Source: Eublepharis macularius (Eukaryota > Chordata > Lepidosauria > Squamata > Eublepharidae). Taken from it: a stretch of DNA of 64,000 nucleotides. A model generated the notes under the pieces. It was not told the DNA's origin. It searched no databases and was given only the letters and a program-made list of their open reading frames with translations. The position numbers were made by a program, and so were the translations under genes. Numbering within the stretch: the first letter of the stretch is position 1; the number at the start of each line of letters is the position of its first letter. The DNA lies in assembly GCF_028583425.1 (NCBI RefSeq), contig NC_072800.1, positions 93,899,001 through 93,963,000 on the forward strand. Direction: 5' to 3'. Below are positions 1 through 13,400 of this stretch, one piece after another.

Positions 1-1175
1 CTTCAGTTTGTTATTACTTCCCACATTTGAAAGCAGCCCAACAGATTTCATATAAAAACTCCCAAAGGACCTCAAATGACCAAGTTCCCATCCCCCCAAA
101 AGGGAAGTAAAACGGGACTGTCAAATGCTGCAACTGGCGCAGGGCCGCTGGAGACCAGTCCCGGGATCCTACCAGCAACTCTCTGTTGGGACGCGCTTGC
201 CTGGTGCCCCAAAGCCGCTCCCCACCAGAACCACGCCCACGCAACCTACGGGAACTGCAGCGCCAGCGACCTCAGTGGGAAGCAGCATTCCACCACGTCA
301 AGCACAAGCTATCCATGTACTTCTAGCAGGCGAAGGGAAGGCTCTGGGGCGGCACCAGAAAGCTCGCTCGGACACGGGACAGCCTAGCTCGAGGTAAGCA
401 GGGCCGCTGGGGAGGAGATCGCTGGCCGTTCTCAACCGCAGGATCACACACTGTAGGCAAGCTTCCCCATCGCAGCCCCAGCCACAAGCACTGGAGCCAA
501 GGCAAATGCATTGCCACCAGGCTGCTGGGACTCGGCCGGCCAAGGCCGCACTGCCTGCCCCACACCCTGGCTTGCCTAAGGAAAGCTCAGCTGGCAGGAG
601 CCGCCTCTGGGGCCAGGGAAGGTCGGCTTCTGCCAAGGCCTGTGCCACCGAATGGCAGCGCCTCCACTTCTGCAACCAAGGCCACCTCATGACAAACACC
701 TGGAATATTAAGTTATTCACATTGTGGTAAACTTCATTTAAAAAAATAGAAATGTTGTGTGCAACACCGCCAACAGGCTGAGGGGGACCCCCCCCCTCAA
801 GACCGGCGCCCCCTCTCGCCTTCCCTGCTTCCCTGACAGTTCAGACTTGGGCGAGAAGAGAGGGGGACACACCAGGAGGAGCTGCTTAGCCTCGCCACCC
901 CCAACGAAGCCCACTCCCTCTCTTCCACGGCTTGCTCACTTTCACACCTTCACAGAAGAGACCGTCGGCCATGAGCACGCGGCGGATACACGGAACGAGC
1001 CTCTGACGGGGGGGGGGGAGGGGGGCAGCTTCGCAGGAATTCTTCGCCTCCAGCTTCCCCCGGACACAAACTGGGGTTGTCGTCCCTCTGGGGGTGTGCG
1101 GGAGAGCAACAAAGCCCGTCACGGTGTGTGGGTGTTTTGCAAGAGCTGCCTCTTTCCTCTCCTGACCTCTGGATT
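1..1175 (-). other. CCM2: CCM2 3' UTR and downstream flank
   Basis: This stretch follows the CCM2 stop codon on the minus strand. It should hold the 3' UTR and possibly intergenic sequence. I see no canonical AATAAA or ATTAAA on the minus strand here, so the transcript end is not placed; it may use a weak signal or lie beyond the left edge. Long C/G runs occur near 788-797 and 1008-1024. Open frames on both strands look like by-products of GC-rich sequence. Confidence 0.5.
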
Positions 1176-1456
1176 TCAAGAGGAATCGTGGTCCATGCTG
1201 CAGCCGAGCGCTTCAATGTCATTACTTATGTCCGAGATCATGCGGTCCCACTCGTCTCCCTCCGAGGGGACCGACTGGTCGTCTGAGCTCCCCGTGGCTC
1301 CATTGCCATTGGTGGTGGAGGTGGAGGTGGAGCTTACTGTCCGCCGGTACCTCCCGAAGCTGTCAGTGATGATGCCCCGGCCATCCTTCACCCCCAGGGT
1401 TTCCAGGAAGTTCTCAAAGTACTGGCTGTCCTTCTCCGGAATGAACGGTCTGAGGC
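1176..1456 (-). CDS. CCM2: CCM2 exon 10 (terminal coding exon)
   Basis: The acceptor AAAG precedes 1456. The exon opens with the last two bases of a split Gly codon and encodes [20 protein letters not shown], then a Ser/Thr-rich linker and the tail [20 protein letters not shown], ending with TGA at 1178-1176. It carries the end of the harmonin-homology domain and the conserved acidic C-terminus. Confidence 0.95.
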
Positions 1457-4400
1457 CTTTGGGAAAGGGGGATTCAGGAGAGCAAGAAGCAAAACATTTA
1501 GTCCTTCAAGTTGGGGCCAGTCATAAACATTTTGACCCCTTGTTCTCCCCCAGAAGCATCATACCCACAGACCACCACACTTCTAAACCCATCAAACCTA
1601 AACGCCCACAGCCTCCTAATACGGAATTGCCTTTAACATCCGCGCTTCAGCTTGTGCATGGCCTGCATTCAGCTCTGGATCACGGAAAAGGAGCTGAGTT
1701 TGAATCTAGAGATCACGGGGCTGGCTAGAATCTAGAGATCATGTTGCCCTGCCTTGGGGGTGGTCAAAAAGGCATTCCTCAGTCTAGGAGTTGTGCTGTT
1801 CAAAACACTGACTCCAAGCACCAAGGAGAGACTTGCTTTTTCCAGAAGCGGTTGCTCTGAATAAGAACTACATTTTTATCTCACTGTTTGACGTCTGCGT
1901 GGCCTTCCATAATAGGAGCAAAATTTTGCAAGGTGCCATTGTAAAATTTGCTGGGACAGCTATGTGTACGTTTTCAGTTTTAACCCTGAGACTGTAGAAC
2001 CATTTCCCCACAGAAATCGAGAGGATCCCGGAACTTGGTCCACTGAGGTAGACCTGGAAGTATCATTTTAACCTGACTAGTTGGTTACATATTCCAGGGG
2101 TTAGCCTGATGCAGCAATCACAAAAGGGGAGTTGTGCAGCACCCTGAAGATGGGCAGAATTATTGAGGCAGAAGCGCCTGCTGATTACTGGTAGGTGGGT
2201 GAACTCTCCCTCTCTGGATGTCTGCAAGCAACGGCTAGACACGCATCTATCAGGAAGGCAACAGATCTGTGTATCCTGCACAGAATCAATGCTCCAGGCA
2301 CCAGTGGTTGGATCCAGAGAGTAACACACTCCCTCCTCTCTTTTGCAGCTTCATCTGGGAAACTCATCACTCTATGGCTGATCTGCCTGCTGGGTGGGGA
2401 TGGCCCTGTTCCCAACAGCAAACGGGGGGAGGAGAGTTGCAATGTATGATGTGGGGCTGGCCATGACTGGTGGTGCCAGCTGTCAGACCTGGTAACGCAA
2501 GGACACTGCTGTGCCCCATCTGACGCATCACCTGTGACTGGCACATTGCCTCTGGCGGGCGGGTGGGCGAAGAGACAGAACTGCCTGCTTGGGGGCGCAT
2601 CCAGCCTGCAGAAGCCTCCTACCCAGCTGCTCAACCCTCTGTCAGGAGCACTGGTCCACCAGGCCAGCGCCTCAGTTAAGGGGCGAATGCTTGTGAAACT
2701 CTCCATGGGTCTGAAGGCCAAGAGCCATTAAGAGACGCATGAGGGAGGCCTTGATCTTCTCCCGCTCTGGAGAGCTCTGAGTTGGACGCCGGTTTCAAAG
2801 CAGACGGGATGACACGGATTCATGGGAGAGAGATCCGTCAGTGACTACTAGCCGTGGGGACGGACGAGTCCCTCCATATCCGCAGGCAGTGCTGGGAGGC
2901 CCCACCAGGGGAAGGCAAGAGGCCTCTGTGCCCGGTGAGCTGCTGTGTAAAATGGGCTGCTGGACTAGATGGGCCCCAGGTCTGATCCAGCGGGGCTCTA
3001 CCTACGTTCTTCCTGCTTCAAGGGTCAGAATCCAACTTAGGCTGTCAAAATGGGCAAAGAACCAGACGTGGCCCTCACGCTAAGAAAACCTGATGCAAGA
3101 ATTATGGCGCTTGTCTTTCATTTCTTCCAGACTTGCATCAAGAGGACTCTGTTGACTGAACCACTAGAGGGAGCCACAACTTGCTAAAATGCTGGCAGAT
3201 TTCTTTCTACAGGGAGGGCTGCAGCTGACTTTGCCAGGCAAGTTGTTGGCTTACTCAGCACATCCGAAAGAATGAAAAAACCCAAGTTGATCCTCCCAGC
3301 CTTGTTCTGCAGGATTCCTACTCGACAGCCCTCATTCTCACCAGGCTTAGCTGGCAGCTGCTGCTCTGTTGATCCTGAATCTTCAAAAAGTTTCCTTTAT
3401 TTGAAAACAACCTTTGTTTCTCCTTGCAACTGACTGTAGGACTCTCGCAGTGCTGTGGCCATCTGAGTTACTGAGGCCAGCCCCTGAAACAGGCTCTGTC
3501 CTGCGCCATGCGCGGAAGGCGGGGCTTGCTGGCACTGCTGAAATACGAGCGCTTCCATCACAGCTGCATGGAGGCTTTTTGCCTTGTAGGAGATCAGCCA
3601 GCCCCCCCACCCCAACGTTTCCATTCGAAGGGGCTGCGGATGAGCTTTCCAAGAGATTTGCTCCTCACCCCAAATTCCCCATAAGCAGCTTAAGCATCTA
3701 AAAGGACCTCTGGGGTCAGAAGTCAGAAGAGCAAGATTCGAGCTAAGCAGAACCTTAAAGACCACTGAGATTTCCAGGATATAGGCCTTCAGGAGTCAAA
3801 GTGCCCTTTGTCAGACACAAGTCTCCTACTTGCCTACTTGTACCTGATGAAGAGAGTGTTGACTCTCGAAAGCTGATCATGCTGAGAGACACAGCAGGAT
3901 GGTGAGGTGAGAACACTCAGGGATGGAGAGGGCTGGTGCTTTGCTTCTGGGCTTGCTCTACCGCCTCCCCAGCCCCGTCCCGCTGGGCCCCTGGCTTTCT
4001 TGGTCTGCTGCCCACAGGCCTAACCTTGATAGCAGCCAAGTCAGGGCTCCGACTCCCCTTCTTCCCATCACATGCTTGCAGCTCAGAGGTCAAGTCTAGA
4101 AAGCTCTATGTAAACCAATGGATCGTATCTAGCCAGTAATCTGGCTTCTGGTCACCACTAATTTCTGCTGCTTCTCAGTTTATTCTTTTCTTTACAAATG
4201 TTAATCAGTGCGTAAGTGTGAGCGACAAGGCAAAGAGTGAGTGCAAGTGGGCCACCGTCATCTCCATGTTACAAGTGGGAGAGGAAGGCCACCAGACACA
4301 CTGGATCCCACAGACCTGGTTCCACTAATGGCCACACGAGGAGCCTCCCCCCCGAGCACAGGGAGCCTCCTCCTGATGCAAAATGGGGTTGCAGAATCCA

Positions 4401-7400
4401 ACTCACAGTGAGTGTCATCGCCAGTACCTTTCCAGGATTAACTTCCACTGAGCTAAAATTCTGTGTGGGGAGGAGAGGGGGGGGCTCACCTAGAAGAAGG
4501 AACTTCCTGCTATCCCCATAGAGCTGTCGCAGGCTGATGCAGAACTCTTGGATGGACGCTCCGTTGCGGTATTCGTGCAGAAGCATTGCGAACTGCTGGA
4601 TCTCGTGAGAAGAGAGCTTCGTTCGTAACTAGGAAAGGGGAAGACGGGGGGTGCGGGAGACGACTCATAAGCAGGGAGGGAACCGATCCTTGTCTGGAAA
4701 GGGTCCTCCTCCATCCCATCTCGCCTACCGTCATCATGTAGTCCTGGAGCAGCTCCGTCGCAGTGGTGCTCAGCTCACTTTCGCTGGCTGTCTTGGTGTG
4801 CGGAGACGGCTGCGTCGCGAAGGGAGAGGGGGAGTTGCCGCCGGTCTCCAAGGACTCTGGGAAAGAGCTGAAAACGTACAGGAGGCCCTGGCGTCATTCT
4901 GCCTGAACAGAGGGCTGCCTCTGGGGCTTACGCTGAAGCCTCAGGGATGGGACGTTTGGATCCCCGCCTCCTTGGGAGGGCTCTGAGCTGGATGGCAGCT
5001 TTTCCTGCTTCCAGGACTAGCAGAGTAGGTAGTGGAAACAGGTGGAGCTGCTACCCACTCAGAGCCGTTCCCAGCAGGTGGAGACCTAGGTGTCGCCCTC
5101 TCTCTTACGAGCCCTCAAAGACACCTACCGTTTGCGGGAAGCGTCAGTCCTCTAGCCAACGCCACAACCTGGAAGGCCGATGCTCCCAACGTATTTTTAA
5201 ACAGGGCTGGATGGAAACGCATTCCCAGGCTGTAACTTGCCCACCTCTTGTCTACTCACTGGCGGGCGCACAACTTTACTTTCTCCTGCATAACTGCATG
5301 GCTGGCGTTCATTCCGACAGCCCTTCGCAGGGTGCATTTTCCGGACTGCTGCACTGCCAGCCCTACCACTACATGCTGGTTTTTGCTTCAGCAGAACACT
5401 TGGCTCAAGGCCAGGGCTAAGCAACTCACAGCAGACCCTCCAGGATTCCTATGGCATCCGCTGGCCCTCTTTCCCCCTCTGGCTGTACAGACGTCGGCTG
5501 GATTATCTGGTGTCTCAGGACGTCTTTAGTGTAAAGAAACCAAAGGAGCTAGGCATGAAGCAGCCCCCATCTTTCTTCAGCACTCCAGATATACTCACAT
5601 AGTGCTTGCTTCTGTTTCGTAAGAATCTTTAACATCCACTTTTGTAGAAGAGTCGTCTGCAAAGATGCCAGAGAGAAGACAGCCATCAGTGCTGATGCAG
5701 GCCTCCACTTGCCCCACGGGCTGCTTGCTGCTGGCCCCCAAGGCAAGTGGGGAAAAGGGGCAGGCAGAGAGGTCAAAGAGAGACCCTGTGGCTGAGTCAG
5801 GGGCAGCTTCAAGCTGTCAGTGGGAAAGGAGAGTGGCAGACAGGCAGGCAAGGGGGCTGAAAAGCTGGATGTGGAAAGACGTTGAAAAGACGGGCCATCA
5901 GCTCAGAAGCTGGGGAAGAAGACGCTATCCTGATGCTTCCCGATTTAGAATGAAGCCTGACCACGCCCCGGAGACCAGATGTGAAACTGCACCTGGAGTT
6001 ATTTTCACAGATACGAAGCCGCTCTTGTGCAGAAAATGCCCCAGGAGCAAACCTTCCTGGACTTGGTTTGCATTTGCATTTGGGAAAGGCCTATCCTGAA
6101 TGAAAATACGGCGTGAGGAAATACCTGGGTGCATTGCTGGGCCACTCCAGCAGAGACCAGGTCTACAGGAGGGAGGGGCATGTCTTGTGTATGGCAGGAA
6201 CTGGGCTGGGGAAAGATGGACTGCAAGTCAGGACAGAAAACCCAGAGCCTCTTCTGCCACTTTTCTCTTTCCAAAGCAGGACCTATGACCGGCCCATAGC
6301 TTCACTACCCAGCAGACCCCTACAGACGGAAGCGTCCAACAGTCCAAGCCCAGTCTGGAGCTCCAAGGGAGGGCCATCCACCTACCCCCAGGGCCTGCAC
6401 CCTCCCAACACAGACCTGAAAGAGCAAAAGGGCAGCCAACTCCAGATCATTCAACAAGAGAGGCAGGCTATGCGGAAAGGGGAACAAGGGGACAATGAGT
6501 TAAGAGCTCCATTTCAGTTGCACTGTCTTGCCTCAGCATGCCAGGGCACCCCATGTGAACCCAGACAACTGACAAAAGTAAGCGTGGCCCTACAGGATAC
6601 CCCAGGAGACACAATCAGAGAGCAGCTCTTCGTACCACTGTGCAGGGACAGATGCCGTGTTGGCGTGGAGGCCCCATCAAATATTGCTCTGTCTAGAAAG
6701 TCTATAGTGGACTCTGTGTAAACAATATGGAAGACTTGGCTGAGAAGGGAGCAAAGCTCCTCCGCAGTTACCTGGAAAAGGAGAGAAGAGAGTCAGGACA
6801 AGAGAGGGAGCCCATCTGCCTTCAGCAGCAACCTGAGGACCTGGCTCAAGAGACAGAAAAATCTCAGCACAGCTAGGAAGTTCTCTGCACAAGTCACCTT
6901 TCACCATTCCAGATGTGAGCTCATTGCTGGGTTATGCTGGCCCAGTGCTGATGCGGTCCCAGAGATGCAGACACTCTAGGACTTGGGAGCCAACTTGGAA
7001 TGCTCAAATGAGCATTCAAATGAGCAACTGGAGTTATTTACCAAATGGCAAAGCCCAAACGGGGCGTCTGCAGAGATTCAACCCATCTCCTTTTGCTCTC
7101 CTCCTCTACGGAAGATTGTGTCTGAGACTGGTCCACAGTCCACATGGGACCCTTCGCCACAACTGCACCATCCATGGTGGTGAGAGATTCAGGTCAGGGT
7201 GCAATGGGCATTTTGCAAGTCTAGTCCAGGTTGGAAGGACCCTAACGGGGACCCCTTGGGGGGAAATGCACAAGGGGAAACACGGAGGGAAAGGAAAGCA
7301 GCCAGGTGACGGGGCAGAAGCATCTTACTTTGTTCTCCGTAGCCAGGACTACCAGACAGCACGCTTCGACGGGTACCACTCCGCTCTCGGAGAGTGATCC

Positions 7401-10400
7401 TGAAGTAAGAGCTTTAGAGCTTTCAGCACAAAGACTCTGGCTAGGGGAAATCCCGGGGTCCTGAGCTGAGAAGAAAGAGAGACCGTTAGTGAAACCACGA
7501 AGCACGTCTGCACAACTCCTGGTGGGAAAGGGGGGGGGGAGACATGGTTAATGGGGCTTCTCTCCCTCCCCTGAGCCTCTTGTTCTTTATCAAGTGAAAA
7601 TGGCTTCATTTCAGCCACTCATTGTGGACAAAACTATACGTGAAATCAATACGGTCTGCCAAAAAGATATGGAACGTAGGGGGCAGAGGGGTGGGGAATA
7701 GAGTAATGCAGAAAACCTTGTGGCAAGCGTTTTGCAAAAGTCTGGCTCTCAGTGGGATGGGCCAACCTGTACCACTGAAGAATGTGGATGAGGCATTCCC
7801 AGGACAGAATGCTTCTCCATACAAAGGGAAACAGAATCCCTGCACAAACCTAATGTGTTAAGGGCAAGGTTAGGCAAGAAACCGCCTCTAACATGCTAGG
7901 TAAATTCAAGGATCTTTTTCAGTACAGAGAGAGAAGCGCTCCCTCCTATGGGCCCCACCCACCTGCATTCTCAAGTGGTACGGTCTCAGACACAGGCTGA
8001 GCCCCTCAGCCAGAACTAGGCCAAACTGTGCGTGCTCCTGTTGTCACAACCAGAAAGACTTACACCACAGAACCCCTCCGATGCTCCCTACGCACTCAGG
8101 GCCAGGTTGATGTGCACCAAAGAATCCCACTCCATACTCTACAGCAGCTGAGAGTTTGATTCTCCACTGAGGGGGTGAGGGAAAAAACTGCTTATTCTGC
8201 ATAGTTCATTTTTTTACTAGTCATTCATGAGTAGGGGAAACAAGGAGCCGCACCAAAGACACATCCTGACAATAGAAGCTCCACTTGTGTTTCGTGTGCA
8301 GTGCAATGTTTTGTTCAGATGTTTCCACATGAGGACCAGAATCTCTTTTTTTAACAACTGAATGCCAAGAATTCAGGGAGCTGAACAGGGAACTAAGCAG
8401 CAAATCCTACATGCAAAGGTATGTGGAGCACGTTCAGGACCGCCTATAAATTCTGAGCAGATTTACTCTCTTCTAAAGGAGAGAGATTCCAGGGGACTGA
8501 GGGACCTTCCCAAACAGAGCGACAAAGGCCGAGGGACGCATCAGGCTCCTAACCGATTCCTCAAGCTGGTCCCAGCCTACCTGTTTTCAACACCACCAAG
8601 TGCGAGGAGTCGTCCCGGATGTACGACACCGATGCGATGTCGTGGATGGGGACCCTGAGTATGATATCTTCACCATCTCGCCACACCAGCTTGATGTTGT
8701 AGGCTGACAAACTAATCACAGCATCATGCTCTGGGGTCAGCTGCCCTGGAAGCTGATGTGCTCTCTAGGGGAAGGTGAGAGTGACAGCGACTGATCACAA
8801 AATCTGCTGAGATTGAGTTCTTCAAGAAATGTAAAAGCCAGAAATGGGATGACATATTTTAAGGAGAAAAGTACAGAAATTAGGTTAGAAACAAATACAC
8901 ACACATATATTCTGGGGCATCAAGCAAACAGATACCTAGTAGTAAAGAGTCCAGTAGCACCTTTAAGATGAAGCAACTTTATTGTAGCATAAGCTTTCGA
9001 GAACTGCAGCTCTCTTTGTCAGATGCATCGTCAGATGGTTCTCAAAAGCTGACGATGCATCTGAAGAAGAGAGCTGTGGTTCTCGAAAGCTTATGCTACA
9101 ATAAAGTTGGTTCGTCTTAAAGGTGCTACTGGACTCTTTACTAGTTTGCAACTACAGACTAACATGGCTAACTCCTCTGGATCTAAAGAAAAGAGAACAC
9201 CTAAGCAACCGCCGCCTTAGGGTTTGGAAAGAGGTCTCCCATCCTTTCAAAGACGTACCTCACAAGGGCAAATTCACACAACCTCTAAGGGGAGAGGCAA
9301 AAAGAATCTGACACACACAGCAGTTCTTGCATCACAGCAGGCAAATCCAGCAATCCAGACTGCTTGGCTCAGCAGGCAGGGCTGCTTCTCTGCCTGAGGG
9401 GTCCACCAAGAGAGCTGCTGCCGGGACACACCTCGCTCCAGCATATCTGGCTGCCTCTCCCCTCACCCTTTTGTTTGCCTGCACACTGACATCTTGGTAG
9501 GGTAGGAAGATGGAACTTTGGGGGGCACGTAGGCCAAAAAGTCTGCCTATCTCTGTCCCGTGCATTTTCATATGCATATTAAAGGGGCTTCAGACACACC
9601 AGCATACAAAGATGCTTTATACCAAGTCATGTTATTGGCTTCTCCAGCCCAGCACCAATTCCTCTGATTGGCTGCAGCTGCCTAAGACCTCAGAAGAAAG
9701 GTTCCTTTTCTCACCCTTAATGACCCAGATTCTGGGCAATGCCAAGGACAGCAGTTGGGACTTACTGAGGATGAAGACTGTGCCCCACCATTCATCAACC
9801 AGTCTTCTAATGGCCGTGACCAAAGATAATCCCCAGGGAGTGTCCATTAGCAACCCCCCCCCTCCCTTGGGACGTGTAAATTAGGTTATTTTGATATTTG
9901 TACTGATCTTTTTGAAAGGTATTTTTAAAAGCTCTCTCATTACCCATCACCCTCAGCCCTCCACGCTCTGCTCCAGAACACCAAAGCAGAGGTTTTAGGT
10001 ACAGACCTGAGCTCCAAGTGTGGAACGACGCTCGAGTGAACTGGTACGCACCTTTGCATTGTCTATTAAATGCAGTATTTCAGTACGGCTGGAAGGATTC
10101 AAGTACCCCGGGACAGATGTTAATTGTCCTAAATACTGGAAAGCAAGAAAAATGTGTCAGAGTGCGAGAGAGAGAGAGAGAGAGAGAGAAGCCCACCTCT
10201 TTGCTTTGAGCCCTCTAAATGACAAGCAGTGTGACGTTCAGAATGCAGACCCACGGGGGGGGGGGCTCCTCTCTGCAGAGACCACCTTCATGCATTTAAT
10301 GTAAGTAATCCAGTCTTGATTTGAAAGGGGTGTCCCTCCATTTTCAGGGGTGTGGGTGGGGGAAAAGAGAGCCTGAGATATGACCAAATCTTTTCTAACC

Positions 10401-13400
10401 GACTACTAAAGGAGCCCCACGCAAACCACAGCCAACAAGCATTCAGAAAAAAACCCACAAAGAAAGGATTTCTTTCAGACAGGCCATTGGAGATCATGAA
10501 CACGTGCCAATTTTAAGATCTATTTGACCACCATGTTTACTGCAATACACCATTACCTTTTACACTACTACCCAACACAATACAACCCCCAGAGCCAGAG
10601 GGGTAGTGGTTATTTATTTGTGTTATGTGTGTTGTGTGCCGTCAAGTCACCGCCGACCTATGGCAACCCTATGTATGAAAGACCTCCAAAATGTCCTGTC
10701 ATTAACAGACTTGCTCAGATCCTGCAAACTGGAGGATGTGGCTTCTTTTATTGAGTCCAGCCATCTCGTTTTAGGTCTTCCTCTTTTCCTACTGCCTTCC
10801 ACTTTACCTAGCAAGGTTAATTACTTATGTTATCTATAATCTGCCTTTCTCACTGAGAATCAAGGTGGATTTACACAGCATAAGTCAATACAATCGATGG
10901 CCGGAACATTCAATGAACGATATAATCGGGCACGGATTGCAGAAATTGGAAAACAAGTATAAATCCAAATACAGAGAAACATTGCTAAAACAAAGGAGAA
11001 CTCATTAAATACGACATATTTAATGATGCGGGCACTACCCAGTAGGAGCATATCGACTTCCACAGACAATACCCAGTAGTATAGTCTACAGCCCCTGTCC
11101 CTTTACCAAAGTATCTCTCTGAACCATTTCAGCACTGCTTATCGCCCGAGTGAAAAAGCCCTCCTGAATAATTCCACTTTGCACAGTTTGCAGAAATCAA
11201 GAGTGGGAGCTTTCCTGATCTCTGGAGGCAGGCCATTCCATTTACTTCATATATGCCCCGCCTTTCTCCACAACGGGTATCCACAGCAGCTGACATCCTT
11301 CTCCTCTCCTTCATTTTATCCTCACAACAACCTGTGAGGTAGGCCAGGCCGAGTGACTGGCGCACCGGGTCAGCAAGCTTCGATGGCAGAGTAAGGATTT
11401 GAACATGGATCTCCTAGATCCCAGTCTCATACTTTAACCACACCATCACACTGGCTCTCTGGTTAGACTGTTAGACAGACTGGGTCCAAATCGTCACTTG
11501 GCGTGAAGCTCACTGGGTGGCCTGAGGTCAATGTCTCTCTCTCTCTCACCTACCTTATAGAGTTGTTGCGAGAATTAAGCAGAGGAAGGAAGAACCAAGC
11601 AAGCTGCTCCCATAAGTTCCTTTGGAGGGAGGGTGGGAGAAAAATGTGGCAGGTAGGCACCCCCCCCACTCCCATCGTAAGCTTAATGATATTGAAAGGG
11701 GATGAGTAGAGGCAGCCTTCAATTTCTGAGCATTAGAAAACACAGGTGGGGAAGCCTGCAAGGACTAGCAGGGGGCATTTCATTTCCCCCTTCCCCATCA
11801 TGTCCACTTTCCTTTTCCTGCCCCCCCCAGTGTCTTTCCCTTTCCCTGCTTCTTTCTGTCCGTAACACCCTCCTTTGACTAACCCCCTGACTTCTGCTTT
11901 CGCCCTCCCCTGCCCGGCACCCTCTCCCCTATAGCCCAGTGGGGTGGTGCTGGCTGGGCCCAGGTGTGTGGTAGGGATCCGGCAAGGACTCGGGGCAGGC
12001 ACTTCACTCCCCCCCACCCTGTATCCTAGGGTTGCCAGGGAAGCAGGGGAGAGGGGAGTGCAGGGGTGCAGCACTTTCCTTTGTACCTCCAGTGAGCAGC
12101 CCTCCACAACCCGCCATAATGTGACATTATAGTTTGGACTGATTCTTACGGATTTGGACCTGGTCAAAGTGCGTGTGCACACTTGCCCCTCACGTGATGA
12201 CATCACTTCCGAAAGTGATGTCATCATGGCAGGGCACAGAGAGAGGTGCGCCCGTTTGCCCAGGATGCCTGCCGGGGCAGGTGACTGCTGGGCAGCTTGT
12301 GGCTGTCAGGAGTTTGGCGCTTGCCAGCGCTACTGACTTGCCTTCCCCACACTATGTCCTCTTTCCCTCCGTATGCTCACCTTCCCCTATGTCCTTCTCT
12401 CCGTCAAACCCACTAAACAGCTTACCTTTTGCCTGTCCCCATCTCCATTTATCTTTATTAATTTACCTCATTTGCATACTGCCTTTCTCCACAATGGATC
12501 TCCACAATGGGGACCCAAAGCGGCTGACGTTATTCTTCTTGCCTCCCTATTACCCTCACAACCACCCTGAGAGGTAGGTGAGGCCGAGAGAGTGTGACTG
12601 GCTCAGTCACCCAGTGAGCTTCCACAGCAGAGTGGTGATTCGAACCCAGGTCTCCCAGACCCTCCTCTGAAATTCTAACCACTACATTACACTGGCTTTT
12701 GTGGAATGCCTGCTATTGAACAGTAGCAAGCAGTGGGGCGTGGATGAGGCATGCAAGTCATAACGTATCTAGTGGTGCAGCAGCGGCTGCTGCTGGGCCT
12801 GGCCCCCAGGAGTCCCCCTCAAAGGCCAAAAGAGCCCTGCCCCTCCCTCTGCCTTTTTCCAGCAAAAACCAAGCCTGGAATACTGGATGTTGCAGTTGCC
12901 TGGCAACAGCCATTAAAGGAATCTGGTTAAAGCTACAAGTGGTTCTTTTATCATTTGGGTTTTTTTAACCCCCCCCCCCAAGTATTTTTTTTAATTTCAG
13001 ATTTTTCTGCAAACCTGGGGCATTTTTCAGGCGTTTACAGAGATCTGACTTGTCCGCCCATGCCTCCAGTCTCCAGGTTTAAGTATCCATAGATCAGGGC
13101 CACTGGGCTATTTGGATATAAGATTTAGAACTTTGGGGCTGATTCTACATAGAAGGGGGGCATGTGGTACTCCAGCAGCGCAGGGAAACTCTCATCAATG
13201 GACTCGGAACAGGGGGGCAGAGGCCACCCACGTCTTCAGGCCCGAAACCCAGAAACAAAGGCTATGGTCAGACTGCCCAGGAACAGGAAGACGCTACCTT
13301 CACTTCCTTTTCAATATAATCGTTCAAGAGGACATCCGGTTCTACCCGATCCGGCAAGGAGAGCGACACCGAATGCAGTGGCCGCCTCTCTGTCACCTTC

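Larger units (their letters stand above)
4868..8580 (-). other. CCM2: CCM2 introns 7, 6, 5 and 4 (between exons 8 and 4)
   Basis: These introns (4868-5598, 5657-6635, 6772-7328, 7466-8580) are largely free of recognisable repeats. I see no RNA gene or conserved coding segment outside the exons listed separately. Confidence 0.6.
10136..13297 (-). other. CCM2: CCM2 intron 2
   Basis: A repeat-rich 3.2-kb intron. It holds a GA microsatellite, an 11-base G run (10,255-10,265), an interspersed repeat (10,610-10,815), an L2-like tail (10,820-11,240), two tRNA-type SINEs (11,250-11,466 and 12,447-12,700) and a CRE-like palindrome near 12,192-12,224. Confidence 0.65.

Noticed and set aside
757-1728. 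A 323-codon plus-strand open frame at the left end
   Set aside because: It runs antisense across the conserved CCM2 last exon (1176-1456) and continues through intron with no recognisable domain. The CCM2 minus-strand frame explains the lack of stops only in part; the rest is GC-rich chance.
3840-3885. Hammerhead-ribozyme-like words (CTGATGA ... GAAA) in foldback repeats, also near 36,125, 20,040 and 9,060
   Set aside because: CTGAYGA and GAAA flank a stem, but an extra A follows the CTGAYGA core and there is no credible stem I beside the supposed cleavage site. The long palindrome explains the pairing better.
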